Source: Zhihengliuella salsuginis | GTDB taxonomy: Bacteria > Actinomycetota > Actinomycetes > Actinomycetales > Micrococcaceae | Direction: 5' to 3' | Assembly: GCF_014651715.1 (NCBI RefSeq) | Contig: NZ_BMXK01000007.1 | Span: 1 to 64,000 of the forward strand | DNA: 64,000 nt | Shown: positions 22,357 to 30,457 of the stretch, one piece after another | How the letters are laid out: every line of letters starts with the position of its first letter | Numbering within the stretch: position 1 is the first letter of the stretch | The notes under the pieces: model-generated | What the model saw: only the letters and a program-made list of their open reading frames with translations | The model's database searches: none | Told to the model about the DNA's origin: nothing | Program-made: the position numbers and the translations under genes

Positions 22357-22767
22357 ATGGAACCCGCAACCCTCACCCTGGCCGGCATCCTCCTGCTGGC
22401 CCTGATCACGGTCGAATCCGGCGGTGCTTTCCTGTTGCGCGTCACGACAGGCGGCAAGCCCAGCAACGACCTCCAGAAGAACTGGTACCGCGCCGGACAC
22501 GCGCACGCCGCCGTCCTGCTCGTCCTCGCGCTGGCCATCCTCCCCTACACCGACGCCTTCGATCTGCCCGCGTGGGCGACCTGGCTGGCGCGGTCCGGCG
22601 TCCCGGTGGCGGCCATCCTCATGCCTGCCGGTTTCTTCCTCGGCGTCCTGGGCGAGGATCCGCAGAAGCCGGGCCCCGCCGCGGTCCTCGTGCCGATCGG
22701 CGCCGCAGTGCTCACCGCCGGCCTGCTCGCCGCGGGCATCGGCGCCATCGCCGCGGGGCAGGCCTGA
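22357..22767 (+). CDS. Small four-helix membrane protein
   Basis: 136 residues with four hydrophobic helices (about 4-28, 46-64, 80-98, 108-134). Histidines 48 and 50 sit at the start of helix 2 (RAGHAHAAVL), a pattern seen in some small actinobacterial integral membrane proteins, but I cannot name the family. Start ATG with GGAAGG 6-7 nt upstream. The divergent MerR gene and the MerR-type promoter suggest that it is induced by the MerR ligand. It is followed by a strong terminator hairpin. Confidence 0.75.
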   Translation: MEPATLTLAGILLLALITVESGGAFLLRVTTGGKPSNDLQKNWYRAGHAHAAVLLVLALAILPYTDAFDLPAWATWLARSGVPVAAILMPAGFFLGVLGEDPQKPGPAAVLVPIGAAVLTAGLLAAGIGAIAAGQA

Positions 22768-22781
22768 CCTGCCGAACCGAG

Positions 22782-22815
22782 CACGGGGCGGCGAGCCGGT
22801 GCTCGCCGCCCCGTG
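22782..22815. terminator. Hairpin between convergent membrane gene and pheT
   Basis: Perfect 15-bp inverted repeat with a CGGT loop (arms 22782-22796 and 22801-22815), located between two convergent genes. No T run on either side, as is usual for high-GC bidirectional terminators. Confidence 0.65.
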
Positions 22816-22852
22816 TGGTGCGTAACGCCGTCGGACGACGCCGGATCCCCTC

Positions 22853-25396
22853 CTACCGCTGCACGGCCCCGTGCCGCTCGGCGGCCAATGCCACGGCGGC
22901 GGCGCGGGACTCCGAGGCCTCGTCGGCCGTCAGCGTGCGGTCGGCGGCGCGGAAGCGCAGGCCGAAGGCCAGCGATTTCTTGCCGTCCTCGATGCCGGGG
23001 CCCGAGTAGACGTCGAACAGCGCGACCTCCTCGAGCAGCTCGCCGGCGCCCTCCCGGAGCGTCTCGAGCACTGCGGCGGCAACCGTGGTGCCGTCGACGA
23101 CCAGCGCGACGTCCTGGGTGGACACCGGGAACGTCGAGATCGGCTTCGAGACGATCACGTCCGCCGCGGCGGCCATGATCTCCTCGAGGTTCAGTTCGAA
23201 GGCGGCAGTGCGCTCCGGCAGGTCCTGCTCCGACAGCAGCTTCGGGTGCAGCTCGCCGGCGTAGCCGACGACCTCGCCCGAGCGCAGCGACAGCTGCGCG
23301 GTGCGGCCCGGGTGGAACGCCTGGTGCGCCCCCTGCGCGACCGCCAGATCGACGCCGAGCAGGTCCGCGACCGTGCGTGCCGCGTCGAGGGCGTCCGACC
23401 ACTCCCAGGCGCGCGGGGCGTACCCGGCGGCCGGCGCGGCCTCGTGCCCGAGCAGCACACCGCCGATGTGCCACGGCTGGCCCGGGATGCCCGCGTCGAG
23501 CTCGTCGAGGACCTCGTCGGCCGGCTTGGCGCCCAGCGGCGGCAGCACGGCCGAACCGGTCTGCTCGCCCGGCTCGAACACGAGTCCGGCTTCGAAGAGG
23601 GCCAGGTCGCGGAAGCCGCGGCCGTGGTTGCGGCGCGCCGCGTCCAGCAGCCCCGGAAGCAGCGAGCGGCGCAGGAACCCGAACTCGGAGGAGATCGGGT
23701 TGGCCAGCTTCACGGCCGCCACCTCCTCGCCCTCGACCGCCGTGCCGAACCGGTTGTTCTGGGCGGTGGAGACGAACGGGTAGTTGAGCACCTCGGTCAG
23801 GCCGGCGTCGGCGAGCCCCTGCAGGACGCGGCGGCGCTGCTGCTGGGCCCGCGTGAGGCCGCGGCCGGGGGGCGCGACCGGGAGGGTCGCGGGGATCCGG
23901 TCGTACCCGACCAGGCGCGCGATCTCCTCGACGAGGTCCTCCTTGATGGCCAGATCGGGACGCCACGTCGGCGCGGTGACCCGCAGGCCGCCGTCGTACT
24001 CCTCGACGCTCGCGCCGACGCCGTCGAGGGCGGCGAGCTCCTGCTCGCGGGTGTAGTCGACGCCGATGAGGCGCGAGGCGAAGCCCGCGGGCAGGTCGAT
24101 CACGACGGCGTCGGGGTCCTTGCGGACGTCCGTCACCGTGGTCTCGGCGGTCCCGCCGGCGAGCTCGAGGAGCAGGTCGATGGCGCGCTGCGCCGCGACG
24201 TCGGCGAGCGCGAAGTCCACACCGCGCTCGTTGCGCTTGGACGCCTCCGACGGCAGGCGGTGGCGGCGGCGGGTACGGCCCATCGAGATCGCGTCGAAGT
24301 GGGCGGACTCGATCAGGACATCGGCCGTGGCGTCGTCGACCTCGGTCTCCGCGCCGCCCATGACGCCGGCGAGGCCGATCGGCCCGCGGTCGTCCGTGAT
24401 GAGCAGGTCCTCGGCGGAGAGCTCGCGGGTCTTCTCGTCGAGGGTCGTGAGCTTCTCGCCTGGGTTCGCGCGGCGCACGACGATCGGGCCGCGCAGCTTG
24501 TCGGCGTCGTAGAAGTGCAGCGGCTGGCCGAGCTCGAGCATGACGTAGTTGGAGATGTCGACGACCAGGGAGATAGAGCGCATGCCGGCCAGGCGCAGGC
24601 GCGAGGCCATCCACGGCGGCGTCGGACGCGTGGGATCGACGCCGCGCACCGTGCGGGCGACGAAGCGGTCGCAGCCGTCGGTGCCGTAGATCGGCGCCTG
24701 GTCCTCGAGGCGCACGGGGTAGCCCTCGCCGGTGGGCTCGGCTACGGAAACGCGCGAGACCGGGTCGACGAACGCGGTGCCCGTCGAGAGGGCGTATTCG
24801 CGGGCGACGCCACGGATCGAGAAGCAGTAGCCGCGGTCCGGGGTCACGTTGATCTCGGCGGCCTCGTCGTTGAGCGCGAACAGCTCGAACACGTCGGCGC
24901 CGAGCTCGGCGTCGAGGCCGAAGTCGGACAGGACCATGATGCCCTCGTGGTCTTCGCCCAGGCCGAGCTCGCGCACAGAGGCGATCATGCCGGCGGAGAC
25001 GTGGCCGTAGGTCTTGCGCGGGCTGATGCGGAAGTCCCCGGGCAGCACGGCGCCGGGCAGGGTCACGACGACCTTGTCCCCGACGCCGAAGTTGTGGGCG
25101 CCGCAGACGATCCCCTGCACGCCGGACGGGTCGATGCCGTCGCCGGTCAGCGTCTGCTCGGCGCCCTCCGGCACCACGCGGACCTGGCACCAGTTGATCG
25201 TCTTGCCGTTCTTCTGCGGCTCCTTCTCGAGGGAGAGGACCTGCCCGACGACGATCGGGCCCGTCAGCTCGTCCGCGGGACGGTGGACGTCCTCTTCCTC
25301 CAGGCCGACCTTCACAAGGTCGGCCATGATGTCCTCGGCCGTGGCGTCGGCCGGTACCTGCGCGAACTCGCGCAGCCATGAAAGCGGAATACGCAT
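22853..25396 (-). CDS. pheT: Phenylalanyl-tRNA synthetase beta subunit
   Basis: Large subunit of the alpha2-beta2 PheRS. The 847 residues show the N-terminal tRNA-binding EMAP-like domain (about 40-155; IVVGQVLSLEKEP), the B3/B4 editing domain with the central ISLVVDISNYVMLE segment, the B5 domain, a catalytic-like core with NYPFVST, and the C-terminal FDX-ACB anticodon domain (FPVSTQDVALVVD). Length is usual. It starts 3 bp after pheS, forming a two-gene operon. The end is marked by the terminator at 22782-22815. Confidence 0.97.
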   Translation of the reverse strand: MRIPLSWLREFAQVPADATAEDIMADLVKVGLEEEDVHRPADELTGPIVVGQVLSLEKEPQKNGKTINWCQVRVVPEGAEQTLTGDGIDPSGVQGIVCGAHNFGVGDKVVVTLPGAVLPGDFRISPRKTYGHVSAGMIASVRELGLGEDHEGIMVLSDFGLDAELGADVFELFALNDEAAEINVTPDRGYCFSIRGVAREYALSTGTAFVDPVSRVSVAEPTGEGYPVRLEDQAPIYGTDGCDRFVARTVRGVDPTRPTPPWMASRLRLAGMRSISLVVDISNYVMLELGQPLHFYDADKLRGPIVVRRANPGEKLTTLDEKTRELSAEDLLITDDRGPIGLAGVMGGAETEVDDATADVLIESAHFDAISMGRTRRRHRLPSEASKRNERGVDFALADVAAQRAIDLLLELAGGTAETTVTDVRKDPDAVVIDLPAGFASRLIGVDYTREQELAALDGVGASVEEYDGGLRVTAPTWRPDLAIKEDLVEEIARLVGYDRIPATLPVAPPGRGLTRAQQQRRRVLQGLADAGLTEVLNYPFVSTAQNNRFGTAVEGEEVAAVKLANPISSEFGFLRRSLLPGLLDAARRNHGRGFRDLALFEAGLVFEPGEQTGSAVLPPLGAKPADEVLDELDAGIPGQPWHIGGVLLGHEAAPAAGYAPRAWEWSDALDAARTVADLLGVDLAVAQGAHQAFHPGRTAQLSLRSGEVVGYAGELHPKLLSEQDLPERTAAFELNLEEIMAAAADVIVSKPISTFPVSTQDVALVVDGTTVAAAVLETLREGAGELLEEVALFDVYSGPGIEDGKKSLAFGLRFRAADRTLTADEASESRAAAVALAAERHGAVQR

Positions 25397-25399
25397 GTC

Positions 25400-26509
25400 T
25401 TAGATCTCCATCCCGAAGTGCTGGCTGAAGCGGACGTCGCCCTCGATCATGTCGTGCATGTCGTCGACGTCGTTGCGGAACATCAGGGTGCGCTCCACAC
25501 CCATGCCGAACGCGAATCCGGAGTACTGCTCGGGGTCGATCCCGGCGGCGCGGAGCACGTTGGGGTTGACCATGCCGCAGCCGCCCCATTCGATCCAGCG
25601 CGGGCCGCCCTTGGCACCCGGGTGCCAGATGTCGAGCTCGGCGCTCGGCTCGGTGAACGGGAAGTACGCGGGGCGCAGGCGGATCCGGGCCTCGGCACCG
25701 AACATCTGGCGCGCGAAGTGCTCGAGCGTTCCGCGCAGGTCCGCCATGGTCAGACCCTTGTCGACGGCGAGGCCCTCGAACTGGTGGAACACGGGCGTGT
25801 GGGTCGCGTCGAGCTCGTCGGTGCGGAACGTCCGCCCCGGGCACAGCACGTAGACCGGCAGGTCGCGCTCGAGCAGCGAGCGCACCTGGACCGGCGAGGT
25901 GTGGGTGCGCAGGACGAGGTGCGCCTCGGACGGCTCGACGAAGAACGTGTCCTGCATTTCGCGGGCCGGGTGGTCGGGTGCGAAGTTCAGTGCGTCGAAG
26001 TTGAACCACTCGGACTCGACCTCGGGCCCCTCCGCGATCTCCCAGCCCATGCCGACGAAGATGTCGGACACGCGGTCCTGCAGGATCGAGAGCGGGTGGC
26101 GGGCCCCGGCACGACGACGGCGCGGCGCCGCCGTGACATCGACCGTCTCCTCCACGAGGATGCGGGCCGCCTCCTCCTCTTCCAACACGGCCGTGCGGGC
26201 CGCGAGCGCCTTGTTGACGCGTCCGCGCGCGCTTCCGACGAGCTTGCCGGCGGTGGCCTTGTCGGTCTTGTCGAGCTGCCCGATCTGCCGGTTCGCCAGG
26301 GCGAGCGGGGACTTGTCGCTCGTGTGGGCCAGGCGCGCGGCCTTGAGCGCGGCCAGGTCGCCGGCGGCCTCGAAGGCGGCCAGGGCCGCCTCGACGGCGG
26401 CGGACACGGCTGCCTCGTCGGTGGGGTGCGGGACGGCCGGGGTCTCCGGCTCGGTCGCGCCTGAGTCGGTTTCTAAGGCGTCGGACAGCGCCGACGTTGC
26501 GTCAGACAT
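25400..26509 (-). CDS. pheS: Phenylalanyl-tRNA synthetase alpha subunit
   Basis: Catalytic subunit of PheRS. The 369-residue class II synthetase has motif 2 in HTSPVQVRSL and CPGRTFRTDELDATHTPVFHQFEG, and motif 3 in FAFGMGVERTLM near the C-terminus. The N-terminal 100 residues form the coiled-coil tRNA-binding arm; the first 35 are acidic and low-complexity. ATG at 26509 with a purine-rich upstream region (AAAAGGG) and a possible TAGACT -10 about 50 nt upstream. Operon with pheT. Confidence 0.97.
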   Translation of the reverse strand: MSDATSALSDALETDSGATEPETPAVPHPTDEAAVSAAVEAALAAFEAAGDLAALKAARLAHTSDKSPLALANRQIGQLDKTDKATAGKLVGSARGRVNKALAARTAVLEEEEAARILVEETVDVTAAPRRRRAGARHPLSILQDRVSDIFVGMGWEIAEGPEVESEWFNFDALNFAPDHPAREMQDTFFVEPSEAHLVLRTHTSPVQVRSLLERDLPVYVLCPGRTFRTDELDATHTPVFHQFEGLAVDKGLTMADLRGTLEHFARQMFGAEARIRLRPAYFPFTEPSAELDIWHPGAKGGPRWIEWGGCGMVNPNVLRAAGIDPEQYSGFAFGMGVERTLMFRNDVDDMHDMIEGDVRFSQHFGMEI

Positions 26510-26680
26510 GGGTGGATACGGCCCTTTTCGGTGTGATTCGGGTGCAGTTGTTCAGCTCCGAGTCTAGTTCAGATGGCCCGCGCCCCGCGCATCCTGTTGC
26601 CGCGCCCGCCGGCCCCGAGGCCCCCGCGGAATGCCGTACGGCCTCCTCCTGCCGGCCACGACCGGCGGTAAGCTGACGCC

Positions 26681-27145
26681 ATGGACTGGACGGCGATCCG
26701 CAGCACTGCCAACTGGGTGAATCTCACGACCCCGGCCGGCCTCCTGCTCGCCCGGACCGCCGGGTGCCGGGTCGGGCCGTTCGCCGGGCGCCTCCGGGTC
26801 GCCACCGGCTACCGTTGGCGGCTCCCCGCCGCCGACGCGTTCACGGTCGGCTCGGTCGTCTTCCTCCGCCCGCGACTCGGCCGGCCGGCGGGGATCCCGT
26901 CGCTCATGGCGCACGAGTCGGCGCACGCGACGCAGTACGCCCTCTGCCTGGGCCTGCCGTTCCTGCCGCTGTACTTCGCCGCCGCCGCCTGGTCGCTGGC
27001 CAGGACCGGGGACCCCGCGTCGCGGAACGTCTTCGAACGCCGTGCCGGCCTGGTCCTCGGCGGCTACACCGAGCGCCCGCCACGACCGGCGGCCCCGCGT
27101 TTCGCGGCCGCGGTCCGCGGCCTCCGGAAGCGGCTCGCCCGCTAG
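26681..27145 (+). CDS. HESAH-motif hypothetical protein
   Basis: 154 residues, unrecognised family. The segment MAHESAHATQYA (about 76-87) holds an HEXXH sequence followed by Q and Y, as in putative minimal metallopeptidase or eCIS-core-like domains, and is followed by a hydrophobic stretch (GLPFLPLYFAAAAW, about 91-104) and an ExxAGL motif near residue 121 that might provide a third ligand. TAAGCT lies 6 nt before the ATG (26669-26674). The 3' end overlaps that of the convergent pcp by 4 bp. Peptidase activity is only suggested by the motif. Confidence 0.65.
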   Translation: MDWTAIRSTANWVNLTTPAGLLLARTAGCRVGPFAGRLRVATGYRWRLPAADAFTVGSVVFLRPRLGRPAGIPSLMAHESAHATQYALCLGLPFLPLYFAAAAWSLARTGDPASRNVFERRAGLVLGGYTERPPRPAAPRFAAAVRGLRKRLAR

Positions 27146-27774
27146 GACTCGGCACCTGCCGGCGCGACGTCGTCGTGCCCGCCGTCCGGCCCGGCAGCGC
27201 AGCCGGCGACGACGCCGAGGGCCCGGCCGATGCGCGGCACCGACCACTGCCCCGCGGCGGGCGGGACGTGCACGAAGCCGGCCCGGGCGCCGGGGACGCC
27301 GGCGAGCTGGTGCATGAGCTCGTAGAACACGGAGTTGCAGACGTACGTCCCTGCGGTCTGCGAGACCTCGGCCGGGAATCCGGACGCCTCGAGCCGGGCG
27401 CGTGCGCGCTTGACCGGCAGGGTCGTGAAGTACGCGGCCGGCCCGTCCGCGCGAACGGGGACGTCGACCGGCTGCTCGCCCGCATTGTCGGCGATCCGCG
27501 CATCCATCACGTTGATGGCGACACGCTCGAGCGAGAGGCGATTTCGGTTGCCCGCCAGCCCGGTCGCGATGACGACGTCGGGGCGGTGCGCCGCCAGCGC
27601 GTCCTCGAGGACCGCGCCCGCCGATCCGGCCCGCCGGCCGAACACGCACGGCAACTCCACGGCGGCGGCATCCACGCCGGCGCGCACCAGATCGGCCGCG
27701 GCGAGCCGGGCTGCGTCGATCGAGGGGTTGGCGTCCGCGCCGCCGAATGGCTCGAAGCCCGTCAACAGGATCAT
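27142..27774 (-). CDS. pcp: Pyrrolidone-carboxylate (pyroglutamyl) peptidase
   Basis: Cysteine peptidase of family C15 that removes N-terminal pyroglutamate. The 210 residues begin with the hallmark MILLTGFEPFGG, then GLAGNRNRLSLERVAIN with the catalytic glutamate, YVCNSVFYELMH with the catalytic cysteine, and GFVHVPP with the histidine. Length is normal. ATG with TAGGAT 6 nt upstream (27781-27786) and no Shine-Dalgarno. Divergent from the radical SAM gene, sharing an 81-bp intergenic region. Confidence 0.95.
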   Translation of the reverse strand: MILLTGFEPFGGADANPSIDAARLAAADLVRAGVDAAAVELPCVFGRRAGSAGAVLEDALAAHRPDVVIATGLAGNRNRLSLERVAINVMDARIADNAGEQPVDVPVRADGPAAYFTTLPVKRARARLEASGFPAEVSQTAGTYVCNSVFYELMHQLAGVPGARAGFVHVPPAAGQWSVPRIGRALGVVAGCAAGPDGGHDDVAPAGAES

Positions 27775-27819
27775 GGCGCCATCCTAGCCCCGACTGCGAC
27801 TTCGAACGGGGCGAGCCTC

Positions 27820-27849
27820 TGGACAACCTCTTCGAAGCTGTGTTCTAAT
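27820..27849 (+). promoter_or_regulatory. Promoter with SOS (LexA) box-like site before radical SAM gene
   Basis: TGGACA (27820-27825), 18 bp, TCTAAT (27844-27849), then 6 nt to the GTG start. In the spacer and overlapping the -10 lies CGAAGCTGTGTTCT (27833-27846). Its reverse complement AGAACACAGCTTCG shares ten of fourteen positions, including both half-sites, with the box at 38981-38994 next to lexA. Position is ideal for LexA repression. Confidence 0.6.
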
Positions 27850-27855
27850 GAATGC

Positions 27856-29001
27856 GTGAGATGGGAAGCTCAGCTGATCCGGCCCCAAGCCGGACAGCCG
27901 GATGCGGACACCGGCCGGGTGTCCCCCAAGGCCCGTGCTGGCGGGGCGGACGAGTCCGCTCCGTCGCAGGCCGGTGTCCCGCATCCGCACACCAGCGAGT
28001 CCCTCATCGAGCTTCCGGGGCTGATGCGCTCCGTGCGCACACCCGACTTTGACGGCATCGTGTTCCACGAAGTCGTCGCCAAAAGCGCCCTGAACAAGGT
28101 CCCGCCGGCGTCGAACATGCCGTTCTCGTGGACGGTCAACCCGTACCGCGGCTGCACACACGCGTGCGTCTACTGCTTCGCCCGCAAAACCCACACCTAC
28201 CTGGACTTCGACTACGGGCAGGACTTCGACTCCCAGGTCGTCGTCAAGCGCAACGTCGCCGACGTGCTCCGTGCCGAGCTGGGCCGCCCCTCCTGGAATC
28301 GGGAGCATGTCGCCCTCGGGACCAACACCGACCCCTACCAGCGCGCCGAGGGCCGCTACCGGCTCATGCCGGAGATCATCCGCACCCTCGCCGAGTCGGG
28401 CACACCGTTCTCGATCCTGACCAAGGGCACGCTGCTCGCCAGGGACGCCGACCTCCTGGCCTGGGCCGCGACCCTCGTCCCCGTCGGCGTCGGCCTGTCG
28501 ATCGCGATGACCAACGACCAGCTCAGCGCGAGCATCGAGCCGGGCACCCCCTCGCCGACCGCCCGGTTCCGACTGCTGGAGCGGCTCGCCGGCTCGGGCA
28601 TCGACTGCTCGGTGATGGCGATGCCGATCCTGCCGTGGCTCAGCGACTCCGACGAAGCCCTCGGTGCGCTCTTCTCGCGCGTCAGCCGTGCGGGGGCGAA
28701 CGACCTCACGGTCGGCCCGCTGCACCTGCGGCCCGGGGCCCGCGAATGGTTCATGGCGTGGCTGAGCCGGAACCATCCCCAGCTGGTGCCGCGCTATCAG
28801 GGCCTCTACCGGCGCAGCTCGGTCGCCTCCCGGGAGTACCGGCGGTGGTTGGAGCAGCAGGTCGCGGGCCTGCGCCGAGAGCACCGGCTGGGATCTGCCG
28901 CGTGGGAGCTGCGCCGCCCCGGCCGGGAGGGGCGCCAGGGCACCACGCCGCCTGCTCCGGACGGGCGGCAGCGCGACTCGGCCCAGGATGCTCTCTTCTA
29001 G
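27856..29001 (+). CDS. Rv2578c-type radical SAM protein
   Basis: 381-residue radical SAM enzyme with the cluster motif CTHACVYC (C100, C104, C107) preceded by VNPYRGC, typical of the SplB-like/Rv2578c family. ALGTNTDPYQ and SILTKGTLLARD follow, as in spore photoproduct lyase relatives. The start GTG was chosen because VRWEAQ matches the usual start of the family and because the promoter's -10 ends 6 nt before it. The N-terminal 55 residues and the last 40 are low-complexity. Overlaps the convergent Nudix gene by 3 bp. Substrate unknown; DNA or nucleic-acid repair is suggested by family resemblance and the SOS-like box. Confidence 0.85.
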   Translation: MRWEAQLIRPQAGQPDADTGRVSPKARAGGADESAPSQAGVPHPHTSESLIELPGLMRSVRTPDFDGIVFHEVVAKSALNKVPPASNMPFSWTVNPYRGCTHACVYCFARKTHTYLDFDYGQDFDSQVVVKRNVADVLRAELGRPSWNREHVALGTNTDPYQRAEGRYRLMPEIIRTLAESGTPFSILTKGTLLARDADLLAWAATLVPVGVGLSIAMTNDQLSASIEPGTPSPTARFRLLERLAGSGIDCSVMAMPILPWLSDSDEALGALFSRVSRAGANDLTVGPLHLRPGAREWFMAWLSRNHPQLVPRYQGLYRRSSVASREYRRWLEQQVAGLRREHRLGSAAWELRRPGREGRQGTTPPAPDGRQRDSAQDALF

Positions 29002-29441
29002 GAATGCTGGGACTGCGCCGCAGCGGTGACGGCATCGACGATCGGCAGGTCCGCCGGGATCCAGTCGAGTGCCGACGACGCCCCTTCGAGGGGGATCCAC
29101 CGCAGCAGGTCGTGGTCCTCCAGCGGGAGCGGGAAACCGGCGTCGATGCGGGCGAACCACACCCGCATGGCGGCCGGCCCCGCGAGCTTCCAGCCCTGCT
29201 CGATCGGCCCGGACACCTCGGTGCCGAGCGTCGACTCGATTCCCAGCTCCTCGTTCAGTTCGCGGACCAGTGCCGTTTCGCAGGCCTCGCCGGGGTCCAC
29301 CTTCCCTCCCGGGAATTCCCAGAGTCCCGCAAATTCCTCGGGCCGGGTCCGTCGGGCGGCCAGGAGGAGGCCCGGATTCTCGAGGTCGTCGACGATGGCC
29401 GCCCCGACGATCTGCTTCAACGGCAACCGGGACGCATTCAC
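28998..29441 (-). CDS. Nudix hydrolase, MutT-like
   Basis: 147-residue Nudix protein. The complete box GX5EX7REUXEEXGU is at residues 46-68 (GKVDPGE, then RELNEELGI), preceded by WEFPGG as in MutT 8-oxo-dGTP pyrophosphatases. The GTG start overlaps the stop of the cation-transporter gene (GTGA), indicating coupling. Likely sanitises oxidised nucleotides, which would suit the adjacent SOS-box-bearing radical SAM gene, but other nucleoside di- or triphosphates are possible. Confidence 0.86.
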   Translation of the reverse strand: MNASRLPLKQIVGAAIVDDLENPGLLLAARRTRPEEFAGLWEFPGGKVDPGEACETALVRELNEELGIESTLGTEVSGPIEQGWKLAGPAAMRVWFARIDAGFPLPLEDHDLLRWIPLEGASSALDWIPADLPIVDAVTAAAQSQHS

Positions 29442-30391
29442 TCCGCGACCGGCTGCTCGGACGGTTCCACGGTTTCGCGGGCGGCGCGGTGGACATCCGG
29501 TTCGAGGTAGATGACCTCCGCGATCGGGACGGCAGCGCGGATGCGCTGCTCGGCATCGTCGATGACGGCCGCGATCTCCGCACCCGTCGCATTCTTGTCG
29601 ACGGTGATCTTGGCAGCGACCAGCAGCTCCTCCGGGCCCAGGTGCAGTGTCTTGAGGTGGATGATGCGGGTTCCGTCTGCCGTGATGGCCTGCTCGATCC
29701 CGGCGGCGTGCTCCTTCGTCGCCGACTCGCCCAAAAGGAGCGAGCGGGTCTCGATCGCCAGAACGACCGCGATGACGACCAGCAGCACGCCGATGCTTGC
29801 GGTTCCGGCCGCATCCCACATGCCGTTTCCGGTCACCAGCGTCAGCACGACGCCGATGAGCGCGAGGACCAGTCCCAGCAGCGCCCCGAGATCTTCGAGG
29901 AGGATCACCGGTAGTTCAGGTGACTTCGCACGGCGCACGAACTGCGTCCAGCTCTTCTTCCCGCGGACCCGGTTGGATTCGATGACGGCGGTGCGGAAGG
30001 AGAAGGACTCCGCGATGATCGCCCCGACGAGCACGGCGACGGGTACCCACCACCACGGCCCCTCGATGCCGTGGGGGTCCTGGAACTTGTGCCACGCCTC
30101 GTAGAGGGCGAAGAGGCCGCCCACGCTGAAGAGGACGATCGAGACGATGAACGCGTAGATGTACCGTTCGCGGCCGTAGCCGAACGGGTGCTCGGGACTC
30201 GCCTGCTTCTTGGCCGCCCTGCCGCCGACGAGCAGCAGCACCTGGTTGCCGGAGTCCGCCACCGAGTGGATGGCCTCGGCGAGCATCGAGGACGACTGTG
30301 TCAGAGCCCAGCCGATGAATTTGAAGACGGCGATGGTGAGGTTGGCGATGAGTGCCGCGACCACCGCCTTGGTGCCACCGGATGCTGCCAT
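29438..30391 (-). CDS. Cation diffusion facilitator transporter
   Basis: 317-residue CDF-family metal/proton antiporter of the cytoplasmic membrane. Helices at about 10-30, 40-60 (with EAIHSVADSGNQ, the HxxxD metal-site segment), 80-105, 115-135, 160-185 and 190-210, then a cytosolic C-terminal ferredoxin-like domain (about 220-305) that includes HLKTLHLGPEELLVAAKI. Zn, Mn or Fe specificity cannot be read from the sequence. AAAGGA lies 6 nt before the ATG. First gene of a pair with the Nudix hydrolase. Confidence 0.9.
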   Translation of the reverse strand: MAASGGTKAVVAALIANLTIAVFKFIGWALTQSSSMLAEAIHSVADSGNQVLLLVGGRAAKKQASPEHPFGYGRERYIYAFIVSIVLFSVGGLFALYEAWHKFQDPHGIEGPWWWVPVAVLVGAIIAESFSFRTAVIESNRVRGKKSWTQFVRRAKSPELPVILLEDLGALLGLVLALIGVVLTLVTGNGMWDAAGTASIGVLLVVIAVVLAIETRSLLLGESATKEHAAGIEQAITADGTRIIHLKTLHLGPEELLVAAKITVDKNATGAEIAAVIDDAEQRIRAAVPIAEVIYLEPDVHRAARETVEPSEQPVAE

Positions 30392-30457
30392 GGTCGGTCC
30401 TTTCGCTCGGATTTCGCGTTGTCGGGTCGGGCCCGGCGGGCCGCGTCCTGGATCAGC

